This document shows, piece by piece, positions 15,661-25,121 of a stretch of DNA of 29,622 nt (its first letter is position 1; the number at the start of each line of letters is the position of its first letter). Made by a program: the position numbers and the translations under genes. The notes below the pieces were generated by a model. It ran no database searches, was not told the DNA's origin, and saw nothing but the letters and a program-made list of their open reading frames with translations. Location of the stretch: positions 1 to 29,622 of the forward strand of contig DBOL01000030.1 in the NCBI GenBank assembly GCA_002299555.1, read 5' to 3'. The stretch comes from Candidatus Aminicenantes bacterium UBA647. Its GTDB lineage: Bacteria; Acidobacteriota; Aminicenantia; UBA2199.

Positions 15661-16455
15661 TTAGATTATCTCCTTCTCAAATTCCAGGTAAAATCTGTTT
15701 TTGAATCTAAGATCGACACTTTTTATTGTCTTCTCATTGTAACCGAGTTTTTTCCTTATCTTAAGATATTGTTTTAATTTCTTCAGGTTAACCTTATTTC
15801 CCATATAGAATATCTCACTTGTTCCCTTCAATTTCAAAGCTGTGCCATATGGCTCTTTAAAACTTATATATTCAATAATGTTTTTTTTATATATCAGGCT
15901 GGAAATGCCCGGAAAGATATCCATAAGGTCTGAAGGACCTATATCTCTTATAACCATAATGCCGCCCATTTTCTTTGCCGTTTCAGAAATGATCACGCCA
16001 TGTTTATCAAGAATATTATATTTACCTTTATATAAAAATTGAAATGCAGGCTGCCTGAGGCTCAATCTTACTTCTACAGTGGAAGGAAGTTTTCTGGTTA
16101 TTGAAACTTCATCGATCTCCTTAATTGTCATCAATTCATTTCTCAGGTTATTTGTGTTCAGAGTAAGGATATTCCCTCCATATTGTTTTAATATTTTCCT
16201 GACCTTATTATTTTTGAACACAGGTGCATTGATAAGTTTAAAAGAGCTGATGTCAAATTTTTCCCATCCGGTCATAAATTTGCCTACAGAATAGGCTGCA
16301 TATCCGGATAAAAGGAATAGAACTATTATAAGAAATACATGCAGGCTCCGGATCTTTATTGTCCGGATTTTTTTCTGTCTGTTCACTGCTCTGTTATTAT
16401 TCTTCCTGAGAAATTCTATCTCAGTTACAGGGCCGTAACCTGCCATTTTCTTCAT
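15661..16455 (-). CDS. ftsQ: Cell division protein FtsQ/DivIB
   Basis: The 264-residue bitopic protein has a basic cytoplasmic N-terminus, one membrane helix (about 37-57, VFLIIVLFLLSGYAAYSVGK) and a POTRA domain (about 66-134) containing the conserved IKEIDEVSITRKLPSTVEVR block. The rest is the FtsQ beta domain (YNILDKHGVIISE; KSVDLRFKNRFYLEF). It links FtsL/FtsB-type proteins and the septal synthase to the divisome. Its ATG overlaps the murC stop as ATGA. The family is divergent in sequence, but position and architecture make the call safe. Confidence 0.92.
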   Translation of the reverse strand: MKKMAGYGPVTEIEFLRKNNNRAVNRQKKIRTIKIRSLHVFLIIVLFLLSGYAAYSVGKFMTGWEKFDISSFKLINAPVFKNNKVRKILKQYGGNILTLNTNNLRNELMTIKEIDEVSITRKLPSTVEVRLSLRQPAFQFLYKGKYNILDKHGVIISETAKKMGGIMVIRDIGPSDLMDIFPGISSLIYKKNIIEYISFKEPYGTALKLKGTSEIFYMGNKVNLKKLKQYLKIRKKLGYNEKTIKSVDLRFKNRFYLEFEKEII

Positions 16456-17837
16456 ATTTTTTCTTTCTCCATAAGCTTTGCAAATAAGTGGGCCGTCTTT
16501 GTCAGGTCTCCGGCTGACAGAAAAGCTATTGCATCTCCCTCTTTAATCTCACCCTTTAAATATTTCAAAATATCTTCACTATCGTCTATATATAGAACTT
16601 CCCCCTTAATATTTGCCCTGATCAAATCCGCAAGTACTTCACTGCTTACTCCATCTATTTCTTTCTGATTAGCGCTATATAGTTTTGCAAGGACAACGAT
16701 ATCAGATCTCTCGAATGATTTTGAAAACTCATCCATCAAACTTTCCAGCCTTGTGAATCTATGAGGTTGAAATACAGTAATAATTCTCCGGAATATTCCA
16801 TGATCTAAGGTTTTAAGTGTTGCTCTGACCTCAGTCGGATGGTGAGCATAATCATCAACAACAAGAACATTATCACTACGGTACAATAACTGAAATCGTC
16901 TGTCAGGAAGTGAGAACTTTGAAAGTCCTGATATCACATCATCAATATTGATCCCTGATTCAAGTGCAGCGGCAATAGCGGCAAGGCTGTTCATAACATT
17001 ATGGTGTCCACCTACATTAAGAGTAACCCCACCCTTATTAACTCCTCTGATGATCAGACTGAAAGTTGAACTAAAAGTTCCGGGTACTATATCTTCCGCT
17101 CTAATATCTGCATTTATTGATGTACCGAAAGTGATCACTTTTTTATTTATGCCAGAGAGTATCTCATTGGAATTAGGACAATCCATGTTAATAGCAACAG
17201 AACCAAAGAACGGTACTTTATTCCCGAAGTCTGTAAAAGCCTCTTTTAATGATTCGGAGCTCCCATAATGGTCCAGATGGTCATCTTCTATATTTGTAAT
17301 AACTGCAATTGTTGGAAATAATTTCAGGAAACTCCCATCCGACTCATCTGCTTCAGCAACCAGAAATTCGGATTTCCCCAGCTTAGCTCCACTTTCTTCT
17401 GTTTTCAGCTTACCCCCGACCACATAGGTGGGATCTTTTTTTGCTTCATTAAGAATTGATGCAATCATGGAGGTTGTTGAGGTTTTCCCATGCGTTCCTG
17501 CAACAGCTATAGCAAATTTAACCCTCATGAGCTCAGCCAGCATTTCAGCTCTCGGAATAACCGGGATCTTCATTTCAGTAGCAGTTTTAACTTCAACATT
17601 ATCCCTGGTTATCGCACTGGAATATACAAGGGTCTCGACACCATTTACATTCTCTTTTTTGTGCCCAATATATATTTTTATACCGGATCGTCTCAACCTT
17701 TCAACAACCTGGCTATCACTAATATCCGATCCGGATATTTCAAATCCCATATTGTTCAAAACTTCTGCGATACCTGACATCCCTGCTCCGCCAATACCGG
17801 CAAAATGAATTTTTCTAACTCTGCTGTGATCAATCAT
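16452..17837 (-). CDS. murC: UDP-N-acetylmuramate--L-alanine ligase
   Basis: This 461-residue ATP-dependent ligase adds L-alanine to UDP-MurNAc, the first residue of the stem peptide. It has the MurC N-terminal motif HFAGIGGAGMSGIAEVL, the ATP-binding AGTHGKTSTTSM, a central NIEDDHLDHYG block, and VDDYAHHPTEVRATL in the C-terminal domain. It starts inside the end of ftsW (8-bp overlap) and ends overlapping ftsQ by 4 bp. In most dcw clusters murG lies between ftsW and murC; here there is no space for it. No Ddl ligase or MurB separates murC from ftsQ either. Confidence 0.97.
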   Translation of the reverse strand: MIDHSRVRKIHFAGIGGAGMSGIAEVLNNMGFEISGSDISDSQVVERLRRSGIKIYIGHKKENVNGVETLVYSSAITRDNVEVKTATEMKIPVIPRAEMLAELMRVKFAIAVAGTHGKTSTTSMIASILNEAKKDPTYVVGGKLKTEESGAKLGKSEFLVAEADESDGSFLKLFPTIAVITNIEDDHLDHYGSSESLKEAFTDFGNKVPFFGSVAINMDCPNSNEILSGINKKVITFGTSINADIRAEDIVPGTFSSTFSLIIRGVNKGGVTLNVGGHHNVMNSLAAIAAALESGINIDDVISGLSKFSLPDRRFQLLYRSDNVLVVDDYAHHPTEVRATLKTLDHGIFRRIITVFQPHRFTRLESLMDEFSKSFERSDIVVLAKLYSANQKEIDGVSSEVLADLIRANIKGEVLYIDDSEDILKYLKGEIKEGDAIAFLSAGDLTKTAHLFAKLMEKEKI

Positions 17838-18936
17838 TCAGAAGCACCGTTTTCCTGTGTCTTGAGATATTTAGTATCAATCCGCCTATCAGCATACTTG
17901 AGATAAGTGAACTCCCTCCATTTGAAATAAATGGCAGAGGAATACCCTTGGTAGGGAAAATCCCTATTGTCACAGATATATTGATCAATGCCTGAAACAC
18001 TATAAGAAAGGTCAGTCCGGTAACGAACAGATATGTGTATCTGTTTCCGGACAATTTTGCGATATTGAGGCCACGAATAAGAAAAAGGAAGAACATGCTG
18101 ACAACAAGGAAAGAGCCGATCAGTCCTGCTTCCTCTCCTATTACGGCAAATATGAAATCTGAATACGCATATGGGAGAAAATATAACTTTTGAACCGAAT
18201 TCCCGAGCCCTTGCCCGAATATCCCTCCGGATCCTATCGCATATATGGATTGAAGGGCCTGAAAGCCATATGTTGTTGAATAAGCCTCAGGATTCAGGAA
18301 TGCAAATATTCTCCCGATTTTATCGGGATTATATTTCAGAATAAGTACAAATGAGGGAATCATAAATATAGCCGAAGCCATTAGATATCTGAATTTTAAT
18401 CCTGCTACAAAAAGGATTACTATAGAAATTATAAATATAAGTGCAAATGTCCCTATATCTGGTTCCCTGAGGATCAGGATCTCAATGATAATAACAGGTA
18501 TGAGTATAAAAAATAATTTTTTAAGATCATTTACGTCCGTTTTTTTTCTGCTCAGCATAAAAGAGAGATAAAGGACAACTGCAATCTTCGCAAATTCAGA
18601 GGGCTGGATCGATAGATCTCCGAATTTAATCCATCTGAAGCTGTTGTTGATCTTCCCTGTAAAAAAAACAGCAATTAGTCCGGTAGCTGCGACAAACATC
18701 GAAAAGAAAACAAAATTCCTTTCCAGATAAAAAGGCTTCCTCAAAGAAGTTATAAAGGTGAGGATTATACTCCCCAGAATAAGCCATCCAATCTGCCTCT
18801 TAAAATAATAAAAACTGTCCCCAAATTTTTCTTTGGCAAGTATTGACGTAGAACTGTGGACCATGATGATCCCGAATAGTGCAAGCATCACTATTACTCC
18901 TATCAGGATCCTATCTACACCAATGCTCTTTACCAT
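17830..18936 (-). CDS. ftsW: Peptidoglycan glycosyltransferase FtsW
   Basis: The 368-residue polytopic SEDS protein polymerises septal glycan strands from lipid II, working with FtsI. About ten membrane segments are visible. Conserved SEDS blocks include GIIMVHSSTS, SFRWIKFGDLSIQPSEFAKI, LREPDIGT, FIFAVIGEEAGLIGS and the C-terminal GIPLPFISNGGSSLISSMLI. FtsW rather than RodA is favoured by the neighbourhood. The ATG follows the murD stop with no intervening base, and a GAGGG ribosome site lies in the end of murD. Confidence 0.95.
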   Translation of the reverse strand: MVKSIGVDRILIGVIVMLALFGIIMVHSSTSILAKEKFGDSFYYFKRQIGWLILGSIILTFITSLRKPFYLERNFVFFSMFVAATGLIAVFFTGKINNSFRWIKFGDLSIQPSEFAKIAVVLYLSFMLSRKKTDVNDLKKLFFILIPVIIIEILILREPDIGTFALIFIISIVILFVAGLKFRYLMASAIFMIPSFVLILKYNPDKIGRIFAFLNPEAYSTTYGFQALQSIYAIGSGGIFGQGLGNSVQKLYFLPYAYSDFIFAVIGEEAGLIGSFLVVSMFFLFLIRGLNIAKLSGNRYTYLFVTGLTFLIVFQALINISVTIGIFPTKGIPLPFISNGGSSLISSMLIGGLILNISRHRKTVLLND

Positions 18937-20307
18937 TTATCCCTCATCAATAAATTTTTTCACATCTTTTTTGAAAACATCCCCACGTTCTTCATAGTTT
19001 CTGAACATGTCAAAGCTGGCACAGCCGGGAGCAAGGAGGACAGTCCCCCTACTCCCGGCCATTACCTCATAGCCTTTTCTCAACGCTTCATCCAGGGTGT
19101 TAGCCCTGGTGAAAAATGTTTTTTCCGAATTTATTCCGGCTGCGATAGTCGCAGCCGCCTCTCCAATTAAGATTATTTTTTTTATTTTTTTGTTTAAATG
19201 TTCTTTCAGTACTGAGAAGTCTCCACCCTTATCTTTCCCGCCGAGGATCAATGCAATATCATCCTCGATACCTGTTATGGATTTAAGGGTTGCATCAATA
19301 TTAGTCGCCTTTGAATCGTTTATGAATCTCACACCTTCTTTTTCACCGCAAACTTCCATCCGATGTGGAAGACCTGCAAAACTTTTTAATGATTCTGTCA
19401 GATCTTTGACAGGCAGACCGGCAAGTGAGACTGCAAGGAACGATGCAATTATATTTTCAAGGTTGTGTGATCCGATAAGTGGATTTCCCTCTAGTAAAAG
19501 TTCTTGCTCCTTTCCATTGACCTTTAATATGGCTTTATTACCGGTGAGCCATCCTCCTTCCTCAAAGAATGACTCTTCAACTGAGAACCAGATAGCCCTG
19601 AAATTATTCCTGTCTTTTCCGTAAAACTTTTCCCTGAGAAAAGCGTCATCATAATTCAGGATAACTGGATCATCGTCAGAGAGGTTTTTCAAAATATTCA
19701 GTTTTGCTTCTCTGTATTCAGAAAGTGAAGAATAACGGTCAAGATGATCCGGAGTAACATTCAGGATCATTGTTATTTCCGGTTTAAAGTCTTCGATCTC
19801 TTCCAATTGAAAGCTTGAAACCTCAAGCACAATAATACTATCACTACCGATCTTCCCAACCTCTGAAATTAGCGGAACACCAATATTTCCAGTGAGATGT
19901 GAGTCAATTCCGGATCTGTTCAGAATATGGTGTATGAGACTGACCGTTGTCGATTTTCCATTTGTTCCGGTAACCGCGATGATCTTCGAATCTATCAATG
20001 ATGAAGCAAATTCTATTTCCGATATTATTTTAACTCCGGATTCTCTTAGCGGAAGAAACCTCTCTTCTCTCCCGTTAACACCCGGGCTGAAGATCACTAG
20101 ATCAGATCGGGATAATTTTTCGATCCCCTTTTCACCCGAGAGTAATTCCACACCCATGTTAATATATCCCGAAGGGAGCCTTGCCTGATCAATTTTTTTG
20201 TCATCAAATATTATGATATCTGAAAATCCGGGGTCATCAAGAAGGAAAGAGAAAAGTGCCTCACCCGTTCTCCCGAATCCTATGATACCTACTTTTTTTC
20301 TATCCAT
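18937..20307 (-). CDS. murD: UDP-N-acetylmuramoyl-L-alanine--D-glutamate ligase
   Basis: This cytosolic Mur ligase adds D-glutamate to UDP-MurNAc-L-Ala. With the ATG at 20307 it has 456 residues, beginning MDRKKVGIIGFGRTGEAL, the typical MurD Rossmann-like start. An in-frame ATG at 20370 would add 21 residues lying within murF and is less likely. The ATP loop is VTGTNGKSTTVSLIHHIL, the Mur central domain shows LNVTPDHLDRY, and FINDSKATNIDATLKSI with LILGGKDKGGDF marks the C-terminal domain. The start overlaps the end of murF by 8 bp. mraY, which normally lies between these two genes, is absent. Confidence 0.95.
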   Translation of the reverse strand: MDRKKVGIIGFGRTGEALFSFLLDDPGFSDIIIFDDKKIDQARLPSGYINMGVELLSGEKGIEKLSRSDLVIFSPGVNGREERFLPLRESGVKIISEIEFASSLIDSKIIAVTGTNGKSTTVSLIHHILNRSGIDSHLTGNIGVPLISEVGKIGSDSIIVLEVSSFQLEEIEDFKPEITMILNVTPDHLDRYSSLSEYREAKLNILKNLSDDDPVILNYDDAFLREKFYGKDRNNFRAIWFSVEESFFEEGGWLTGNKAILKVNGKEQELLLEGNPLIGSHNLENIIASFLAVSLAGLPVKDLTESLKSFAGLPHRMEVCGEKEGVRFINDSKATNIDATLKSITGIEDDIALILGGKDKGGDFSVLKEHLNKKIKKIILIGEAAATIAAGINSEKTFFTRANTLDEALRKGYEVMAGSRGTVLLAPGCASFDMFRNYEERGDVFKKDVKKFIDEG

Positions 20308-21688
20308 TTTTGATCTTTTTAATTGCATTTTCCAGCTTGATCCCCCTGGATCCTTTAAAAAGTAAAACACTATTTTCCTTTATATTATTTCTTATAAACT
20401 CACCGGCGTCCTCTGAAGTTTTAAAAGTTTTTATATCGACCACGGGGAATCCACCTGCCTCAGCACCTTTTGCCAGATGCTCAGATCTTTTCCCGACCGT
20501 TATTAACATCTTATAATTTAACTCAGAGAAATATTTCCCGGATTCGAAGTGATATTTGCTCTCCTCTTCTCCGAGTTCAAGCATATCTCCCAATATGGCG
20601 ATCTTGGAATCTTCAAATTCATCATTGACCCACTCAAGAGTTTTCGAAAGTGCAACCGGATTCGAATTGTAGGTTTCGTCAATTATGGTGAAATTTCCGG
20701 CTTTTTTTATCTCTCCCCTTCCTGCCACTGGGTCAATGTTCGTCACTGCATCTGAAATTTCAAAATTTTTCATCCCTGCGTATTGAGCGGTAATAATTGC
20801 AGCGAAAAGATTTTCGATCTGAACTTTGTTAACCAGGTTGGTATCAAACCTTGCTTCAATACCATAGAAATCTATAAAGAAGCTGCTTTTCCCTGAACTT
20901 CTCTCTATACTTCTTAAAATAATATCATTCGCACCTTCAGTTCTTCCGAAAAATACTTTATTCCCCTTTTTCGCTTTCACTTCATCTTTCAGGAAATCAG
21001 AATCACCTGAAATAAAAGATATCCCGTCAGCATCAAGATAGTTCAGGATCTCAGCTTTCCCTTTTGCTACATTCTTAAGGGTTTTTAGAAATTCCATATG
21101 TGCAGGGAAAACATTCAGGATCAACGCAATGTCAGGATGCAGGATATCTGCCAACAGATCTATCTCTCCTATTCCGGGATAGCTCATCGCAAGTTCGAAT
21201 ACTGCAAAATCTTCATCCCCTTTTATCTTTAACATTGAAAAAGGCAGTCCGATCCAATTATTCCAATTCCGGTAAGACCTGAACACTTTATATTTAGTAG
21301 AAAGTATCTGTGAAAGAAATTCTTTGGTTGTTGTCTTACCGGCACTTCCAGTTATCCCTATATATTTTATTTTATTGAATTTACTCCTTACATTTGATGC
21401 AAGTTTATGTGCCGCTTTTAGTGTATCATCGACCACAATAAGAGGAATGTCTGTCCCTGTTCTGTTAAAGTCCCTATTGACAACTGCTGCTATTCCTTCA
21501 AAACCCTTTAAAGTCGGAATAAATCTGTGCCCGTCACCCTTTTCAGAGCTTAGTGCAAAGAAAAGCGTATTCCCTTTTTTTATGTTACGAGTATCAAATT
21601 CATATTCTGAGAAACGCTCATTTCTCTTGAAATTGAAGGATTCTCCTCCGGTAATTCTCAGGATCTCATCAATTTTAAATTCAGGCAC
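20300..21688 (-). CDS. murF: UDP-N-acetylmuramoyl-tripeptide--D-alanyl-D-alanine ligase
   Basis: The 462-residue enzyme attaches D-Ala-D-Ala to complete the UDP-MurNAc-pentapeptide. An N-terminal murein-precursor domain (SEYEFDTRNIKKGNTLFFAL) is followed by the ATP loop GITGSAGKTTTKEFLSQIL, an AFELAMSYPGIGEIDLLADI block and IIDETYNSNPVALSKTLEW with ILGDMLELGEEES in the C-terminal domain. The start is GTG at 21688, overlapping the murE stop by 8 bp and preceded by GGAGG. D-Ala-D-Ala ligase (ddl) is not in the window. The product should go straight to MraY, whose gene is missing from the cluster. Confidence 0.96.
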   Translation of the reverse strand: MPEFKIDEILRITGGESFNFKRNERFSEYEFDTRNIKKGNTLFFALSSEKGDGHRFIPTLKGFEGIAAVVNRDFNRTGTDIPLIVVDDTLKAAHKLASNVRSKFNKIKYIGITGSAGKTTTKEFLSQILSTKYKVFRSYRNWNNWIGLPFSMLKIKGDEDFAVFELAMSYPGIGEIDLLADILHPDIALILNVFPAHMEFLKTLKNVAKGKAEILNYLDADGISFISGDSDFLKDEVKAKKGNKVFFGRTEGANDIILRSIERSSGKSSFFIDFYGIEARFDTNLVNKVQIENLFAAIITAQYAGMKNFEISDAVTNIDPVAGRGEIKKAGNFTIIDETYNSNPVALSKTLEWVNDEFEDSKIAILGDMLELGEEESKYHFESGKYFSELNYKMLITVGKRSEHLAKGAEAGGFPVVDIKTFKTSEDAGEFIRNNIKENSVLLFKGSRGIKLENAIKKIKNG

Positions 21689-23141
21689 CTTTTTCCTCCA
21701 TAAGATTTATAACCACTTCATAATCATCAAAATGGATCACTTTTTTCCCCAGGATCTGGTAATCCTCATGCCCCTTTCCTGCAATTATAACTACATCACC
21801 TTTCTCCGCCATATCTATTCCCGCAGCAATCCCCTTCTCTCTGTCCTTCTCTGTTTTATAGGATCTGAATTCTTTGGGAAATCCTGCAATGATTTGTTCG
21901 ATTATAGAACCGGGGTCCTCATCCCTGGGATTATCGCTCGTTACAATAACTTTATCTGAATACTTCGCTGCAATGGCACCCATTCTCGGCCTTTTAGTCA
22001 TATCTCTCGACCCACCTGCTCCGAATATCAGGATAATCTTTCTGAAATTCAGTTCTTTCACACTTAATAAAAGATTCTCGAGAGCATTGTCAGTATGAGC
22101 ATAATCAATAATTATCGAAAACTCATTTTCATATACCGTATCAAGCCTCCCCTTTACATTCCTGAATTCCTTCATAGCATCTGCAATATCTTTAAAACTG
22201 ATATTCTTTATGATGGCGGATGCAATAGCTGCAGTGATATTTAAAAGATTTATCCTGCCGATCATACTGCTCTCTATCTGTATATTACCGGCTGGAGTTG
22301 AGATTAGAGCCCTGGTTCCCTTTGAAGTTAACTCGTAATTGACTGGTTTAACATCTGCTTCACTCGAGAATCCGTAGGTGATGTACTTTGAATCTATTAC
22401 GTCAACAATTGATTTCCCCTTCTTATCATCAATATTTATGACCGCCCACTTATCCGGGTTTAAAGACCTGAAAAGTGACAGCTTTGAGTCAAAATAATTC
22501 TCCATGTTATAATGAAAATCGAGATGATCTCCCGATAAATTTGTGAAGATAGCCTGAGAAAAATCAATTCCGGTTACTCTGTCCAGCTCAAGAGCAACTG
22601 ATGACACTTCCATAATTACATTCTCAAAACCACTTCTACACTCCTCTGCCAGAAATTTATAGATCTCATTTGCTTCAGGTGTGGTAAGAGAAGCTTTTCT
22701 CCCTGCCCCCCCGTACCATGCGCCAAGAGTCCCGAATTTGACAGTTTTCATATTTCTGCTGAATATGGACTCAATAAGTGCAACTACCGTTGTTTTCCCA
22801 TTCGTGCCTGTAACCCCTACGACATATTTATCCTTCAGTGGATCCCCATAGAAATTGAGGCTTATCGTTGCAAATGCTCTCCTGATATTCTTAAGTCGAA
22901 CCCATGTTATTCCCGGATGAGCACTTACTTGTGATGTCTCTGAGATAACAAGAACAGCACCTCTTGAAATTGCATCATCAATATATTTATTTCCATCATC
23001 TTTAAATCCCATGATAGCGATAAAGCAATTCCCTTTATCCACCTGTCTGGAATCGTGAGTGATCCCGGTAACCGGAACATCAAGAGAGCCTCTGACATCC
23101 ATAGTCTCTATTCCCGCGAGGAGATCCCTGATATTGATCAT
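21681..23141 (-). CDS. murE: UDP-MurNAc-L-Ala-D-Glu--2,6-diaminopimelate ligase
   Basis: This 486-residue ligase adds the third stem residue. The ATP loop is VTGTNGKTTVVALIESIF (110-127) and the lysine of the carbamylation region is Lys220 in NYFDSKLSLF. The C-terminal motif DNPRDEDP (403-410) is the DNPR signature whose arginine contacts meso-diaminopimelate; lysine-adding enzymes differ here. The organism therefore probably has DAP-type peptidoglycan, as expected for most diderms. The ATG overlaps the ftsI stop as ATGA. Confidence 0.96.
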   Translation of the reverse strand: MINIRDLLAGIETMDVRGSLDVPVTGITHDSRQVDKGNCFIAIMGFKDDGNKYIDDAISRGAVLVISETSQVSAHPGITWVRLKNIRRAFATISLNFYGDPLKDKYVVGVTGTNGKTTVVALIESIFSRNMKTVKFGTLGAWYGGAGRKASLTTPEANEIYKFLAEECRSGFENVIMEVSSVALELDRVTGIDFSQAIFTNLSGDHLDFHYNMENYFDSKLSLFRSLNPDKWAVINIDDKKGKSIVDVIDSKYITYGFSSEADVKPVNYELTSKGTRALISTPAGNIQIESSMIGRINLLNITAAIASAIIKNISFKDIADAMKEFRNVKGRLDTVYENEFSIIIDYAHTDNALENLLLSVKELNFRKIILIFGAGGSRDMTKRPRMGAIAAKYSDKVIVTSDNPRDEDPGSIIEQIIAGFPKEFRSYKTEKDREKGIAAGIDMAEKGDVVIIAGKGHEDYQILGKKVIHFDDYEVVINLMEEKGA

Positions 23142-24838
23142 ATCCTTACTCCGGGAAGCTTCTGATCTTCAGAGCCGATATTCTGACTCATGATCACCCT
23201 TTTTGAAATTTCTTTGAACAATGGAGCTGCAACATCACCACCATAAAAAAGCCCTTTAGGTTCATCTATAACAATAAAGATCGTTATTTCCGGATCATCA
23301 ACCGGGAAGAAACCTCCAAAAGATGATACATAGAGCTTCCTGAATTTCCCCATTTTATATTTTTTTGCCGTTCCTGTTTTTCCTGCTATTTTGAGATCGC
23401 TCAGGGCAGCTTTCTTCCCTGTGCCAACATCAACCACCTCTACCATTATGTCACTAACACTTGAGCAGGTATTCCCTGATATTATCCGCTTCGGTCTTTT
23501 GTTCCTGAACAATACTTTATCTATTGACTTTAAGATTTTCGGCTCAACCAGATATCCGCCTGAAGCTATAACATTCATCGCTCTGATCATTTGCACCGGA
23601 GAAACATAGATCTCGTAGCCATGAGCAATATAGGCCGAGGAGTACATATTCCATCTTTTAAGCGGGTTAACGATCCCTTTCTCAGCTGCAGGAAGTCTGA
23701 TGCTCAACTCATTACCGAAACCGAATTTTTTTATATAACTGTAATACTTTTTATCTCCAAGCTTCATACCGATCTGTGCTGCTCCGATATTACTTGAATA
23801 AACAATTATATCCTTGAAACTGAGAGTATTGTAGGGATGAACATCATGAATTTTCAGATCGTTCATCGAATATTCTCCGTTATAACAATTAAATTTATAA
23901 TTTACATTACATATTTTGCTCTCAAGAGCTGAAGATGCAAGAATAACCTTAAATGTAGATCCCGGATAATAGAGGAATGAAAGTGCATTGTTCCTAAGTG
24001 TAGATTGTTTTGTATATCTTATATTTGAAGGATCATACCCGGGGTAACTTGCCATAGCCAGAAGAGATCCATCCCTTGAATTCATAACAATTACAGACCC
24101 ACCTTTTGCATTATATTTTTTGACAACTTCCTCAAGTTTTTTCTCAACAAAATACTGGATCGGCAGATCTATTGTCAGGTGAAGGTTTTTACCGGGGATC
24201 TCACTTTCAAGATATTCAAGACTGAATATCTGACTACGTGCATCAAGTTGAGCATCTACCTTCCCCCCCTTTCCTTTGATGACCGAATCGAGTGAGAATT
24301 CTATTCCGGAAAGACCTTGTTCATCGATCCCGACCCCACCGAGGATATGTGAGGCAACCTTCTTCTGAGGGTAGATCCTCTTGTATTCATCAACAAATCC
24401 AACCCTTGAACTGAAACCCTCTACATTGATTTTCTCAATACTCGCAAACTCCTTTTCCGATAATTTTCTTTTTATCCAGATAAAGTGTTTTCCGGCAGAG
24501 ATCCTTTTTCTTATATCAAGTCGGTCTTTGTATGAGAGAGAGATCTTTTTTACGATCTTTCCATAGAGTTTCCCTGACTCTCCTTTTTCCTTGTTTGAAA
24601 TAAACGCTGATTTTGAAAGAACTGAAATAGCAAGAATATCACCATGCCTGTCATAAATGGTTCCTCTTTTCGGATGGAGAGAGAATATACGATTACTCTG
24701 AGTCCTGATCTTTTGTGTATACTTCCCGTAATTAAAAACCTGAAGCTTTACAAGTACACCGAGGATCAGGATCACCCAGGCCAAGAAAGAGAAGAAAACA
24801 ATTATCACTCTCCTCCGCTCACCCCTGTTTATCTTCAC
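23138..24838 (-). CDS. ftsI: Septal peptidoglycan transpeptidase FtsI/PBP3 (class B PBP)
   Basis: This 566-residue class B penicillin-binding protein crosslinks septal glycan with FtsW. It has a short cytoplasmic tail, one membrane helix (about 11-30), a dimerisation domain starting RGTIYDRHGDILAISV, and a transpeptidase domain with Ser294 in STFK, SSN at 348-350 and KTGTA at 487-491. No PASTA domain follows; the protein ends about 75 residues after the KTG motif. The start is GTG at 24838, one base after the ftsL-like stop, with GGAGA as ribosome site. Position between ftsL and murE identifies it as the division-specific PBP. Confidence 0.95.
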   Translation of the reverse strand: MKINRGERRRVIIVFFSFLAWVILILGVLVKLQVFNYGKYTQKIRTQSNRIFSLHPKRGTIYDRHGDILAISVLSKSAFISNKEKGESGKLYGKIVKKISLSYKDRLDIRKRISAGKHFIWIKRKLSEKEFASIEKINVEGFSSRVGFVDEYKRIYPQKKVASHILGGVGIDEQGLSGIEFSLDSVIKGKGGKVDAQLDARSQIFSLEYLESEIPGKNLHLTIDLPIQYFVEKKLEEVVKKYNAKGGSVIVMNSRDGSLLAMASYPGYDPSNIRYTKQSTLRNNALSFLYYPGSTFKVILASSALESKICNVNYKFNCYNGEYSMNDLKIHDVHPYNTLSFKDIIVYSSNIGAAQIGMKLGDKKYYSYIKKFGFGNELSIRLPAAEKGIVNPLKRWNMYSSAYIAHGYEIYVSPVQMIRAMNVIASGGYLVEPKILKSIDKVLFRNKRPKRIISGNTCSSVSDIMVEVVDVGTGKKAALSDLKIAGKTGTAKKYKMGKFRKLYVSSFGGFFPVDDPEITIFIVIDEPKGLFYGGDVAAPLFKEISKRVIMSQNIGSEDQKLPGVRI

Positions 24839-24839
24839 A

Positions 24840-25121
24840 TTATTCTCCGTAAACCTTTATGATCTGTCCCTTTTCCGGATAATCATATCCAAGTTTTTGA
24901 ACAACAATTCTCTCAACCCTGCCAAGCTCAAGCAATATTGCTTTCTTTGCACTTAAAAGATCGATAGTTTCTCTGAGCTCTTTTTTTTTATTTTTCAGTC
25001 TCTGCTTTTCATAACCGTAGTCGGTGTTTCTCAAATTAAGACTTGAATAAGTAAAAAGGAGGGTAAACAACACAAATGCAGTTAAAGCTATAAGCTTCCC
25101 GTAATTGCTTTTTTTTCTCAT
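24840..25121 (-). CDS. ftsL: FtsL-like divisome protein
   Basis: The 93-residue bitopic protein has a basic N-terminus, one membrane helix (about 10-27, LIALTAFVLFTLLFTYSS) and a coiled coil (about 35-70, rich in K, E and L), ending with RVERIVVQKLGYDYPEKGQI. This is the FtsL/FtsB architecture, including the 'LGY/LGM..P..GQI' end typical of FtsL. Sequence conservation in this family is poor, so the call rests on architecture and on its place between rsmH and ftsI. It would join FtsQ and FtsB to activate FtsW-FtsI. Its ATG overlaps the rsmH stop (ATGA). Confidence 0.8.
   Translation of the reverse strand: MRKKSNYGKLIALTAFVLFTLLFTYSSLNLRNTDYGYEKQRLKNKKKELRETIDLLSAKKAILLELGRVERIVVQKLGYDYPEKGQIIKVYGE

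Noticed and set aside
19097..19624. 175-codon plus-strand open frame opposite murD
   Set aside because: It is antisense to conserved MurD motifs and shows no protein-family features; it is a shadow frame.
18930..20310. Hidden or frameshifted mraY or murG at the murF/murD or ftsW/murC junctions
   Set aside because: The flanking genes are full length and overlap by 8 bp at both junctions, so there is no sequence left for a relic.
20308..20370. Longer murD start at 20370
   Set aside because: It would add 21 residues without similarity to MurD, all inside murF; MDRKKVGIIGFGRTG at 20307 is the typical family start.
21324..21959. 211-codon plus-strand open frame spanning murF and murE
   Set aside because: It crosses two well-supported overlapping genes on the other strand and has no supporting motif or ribosome site.
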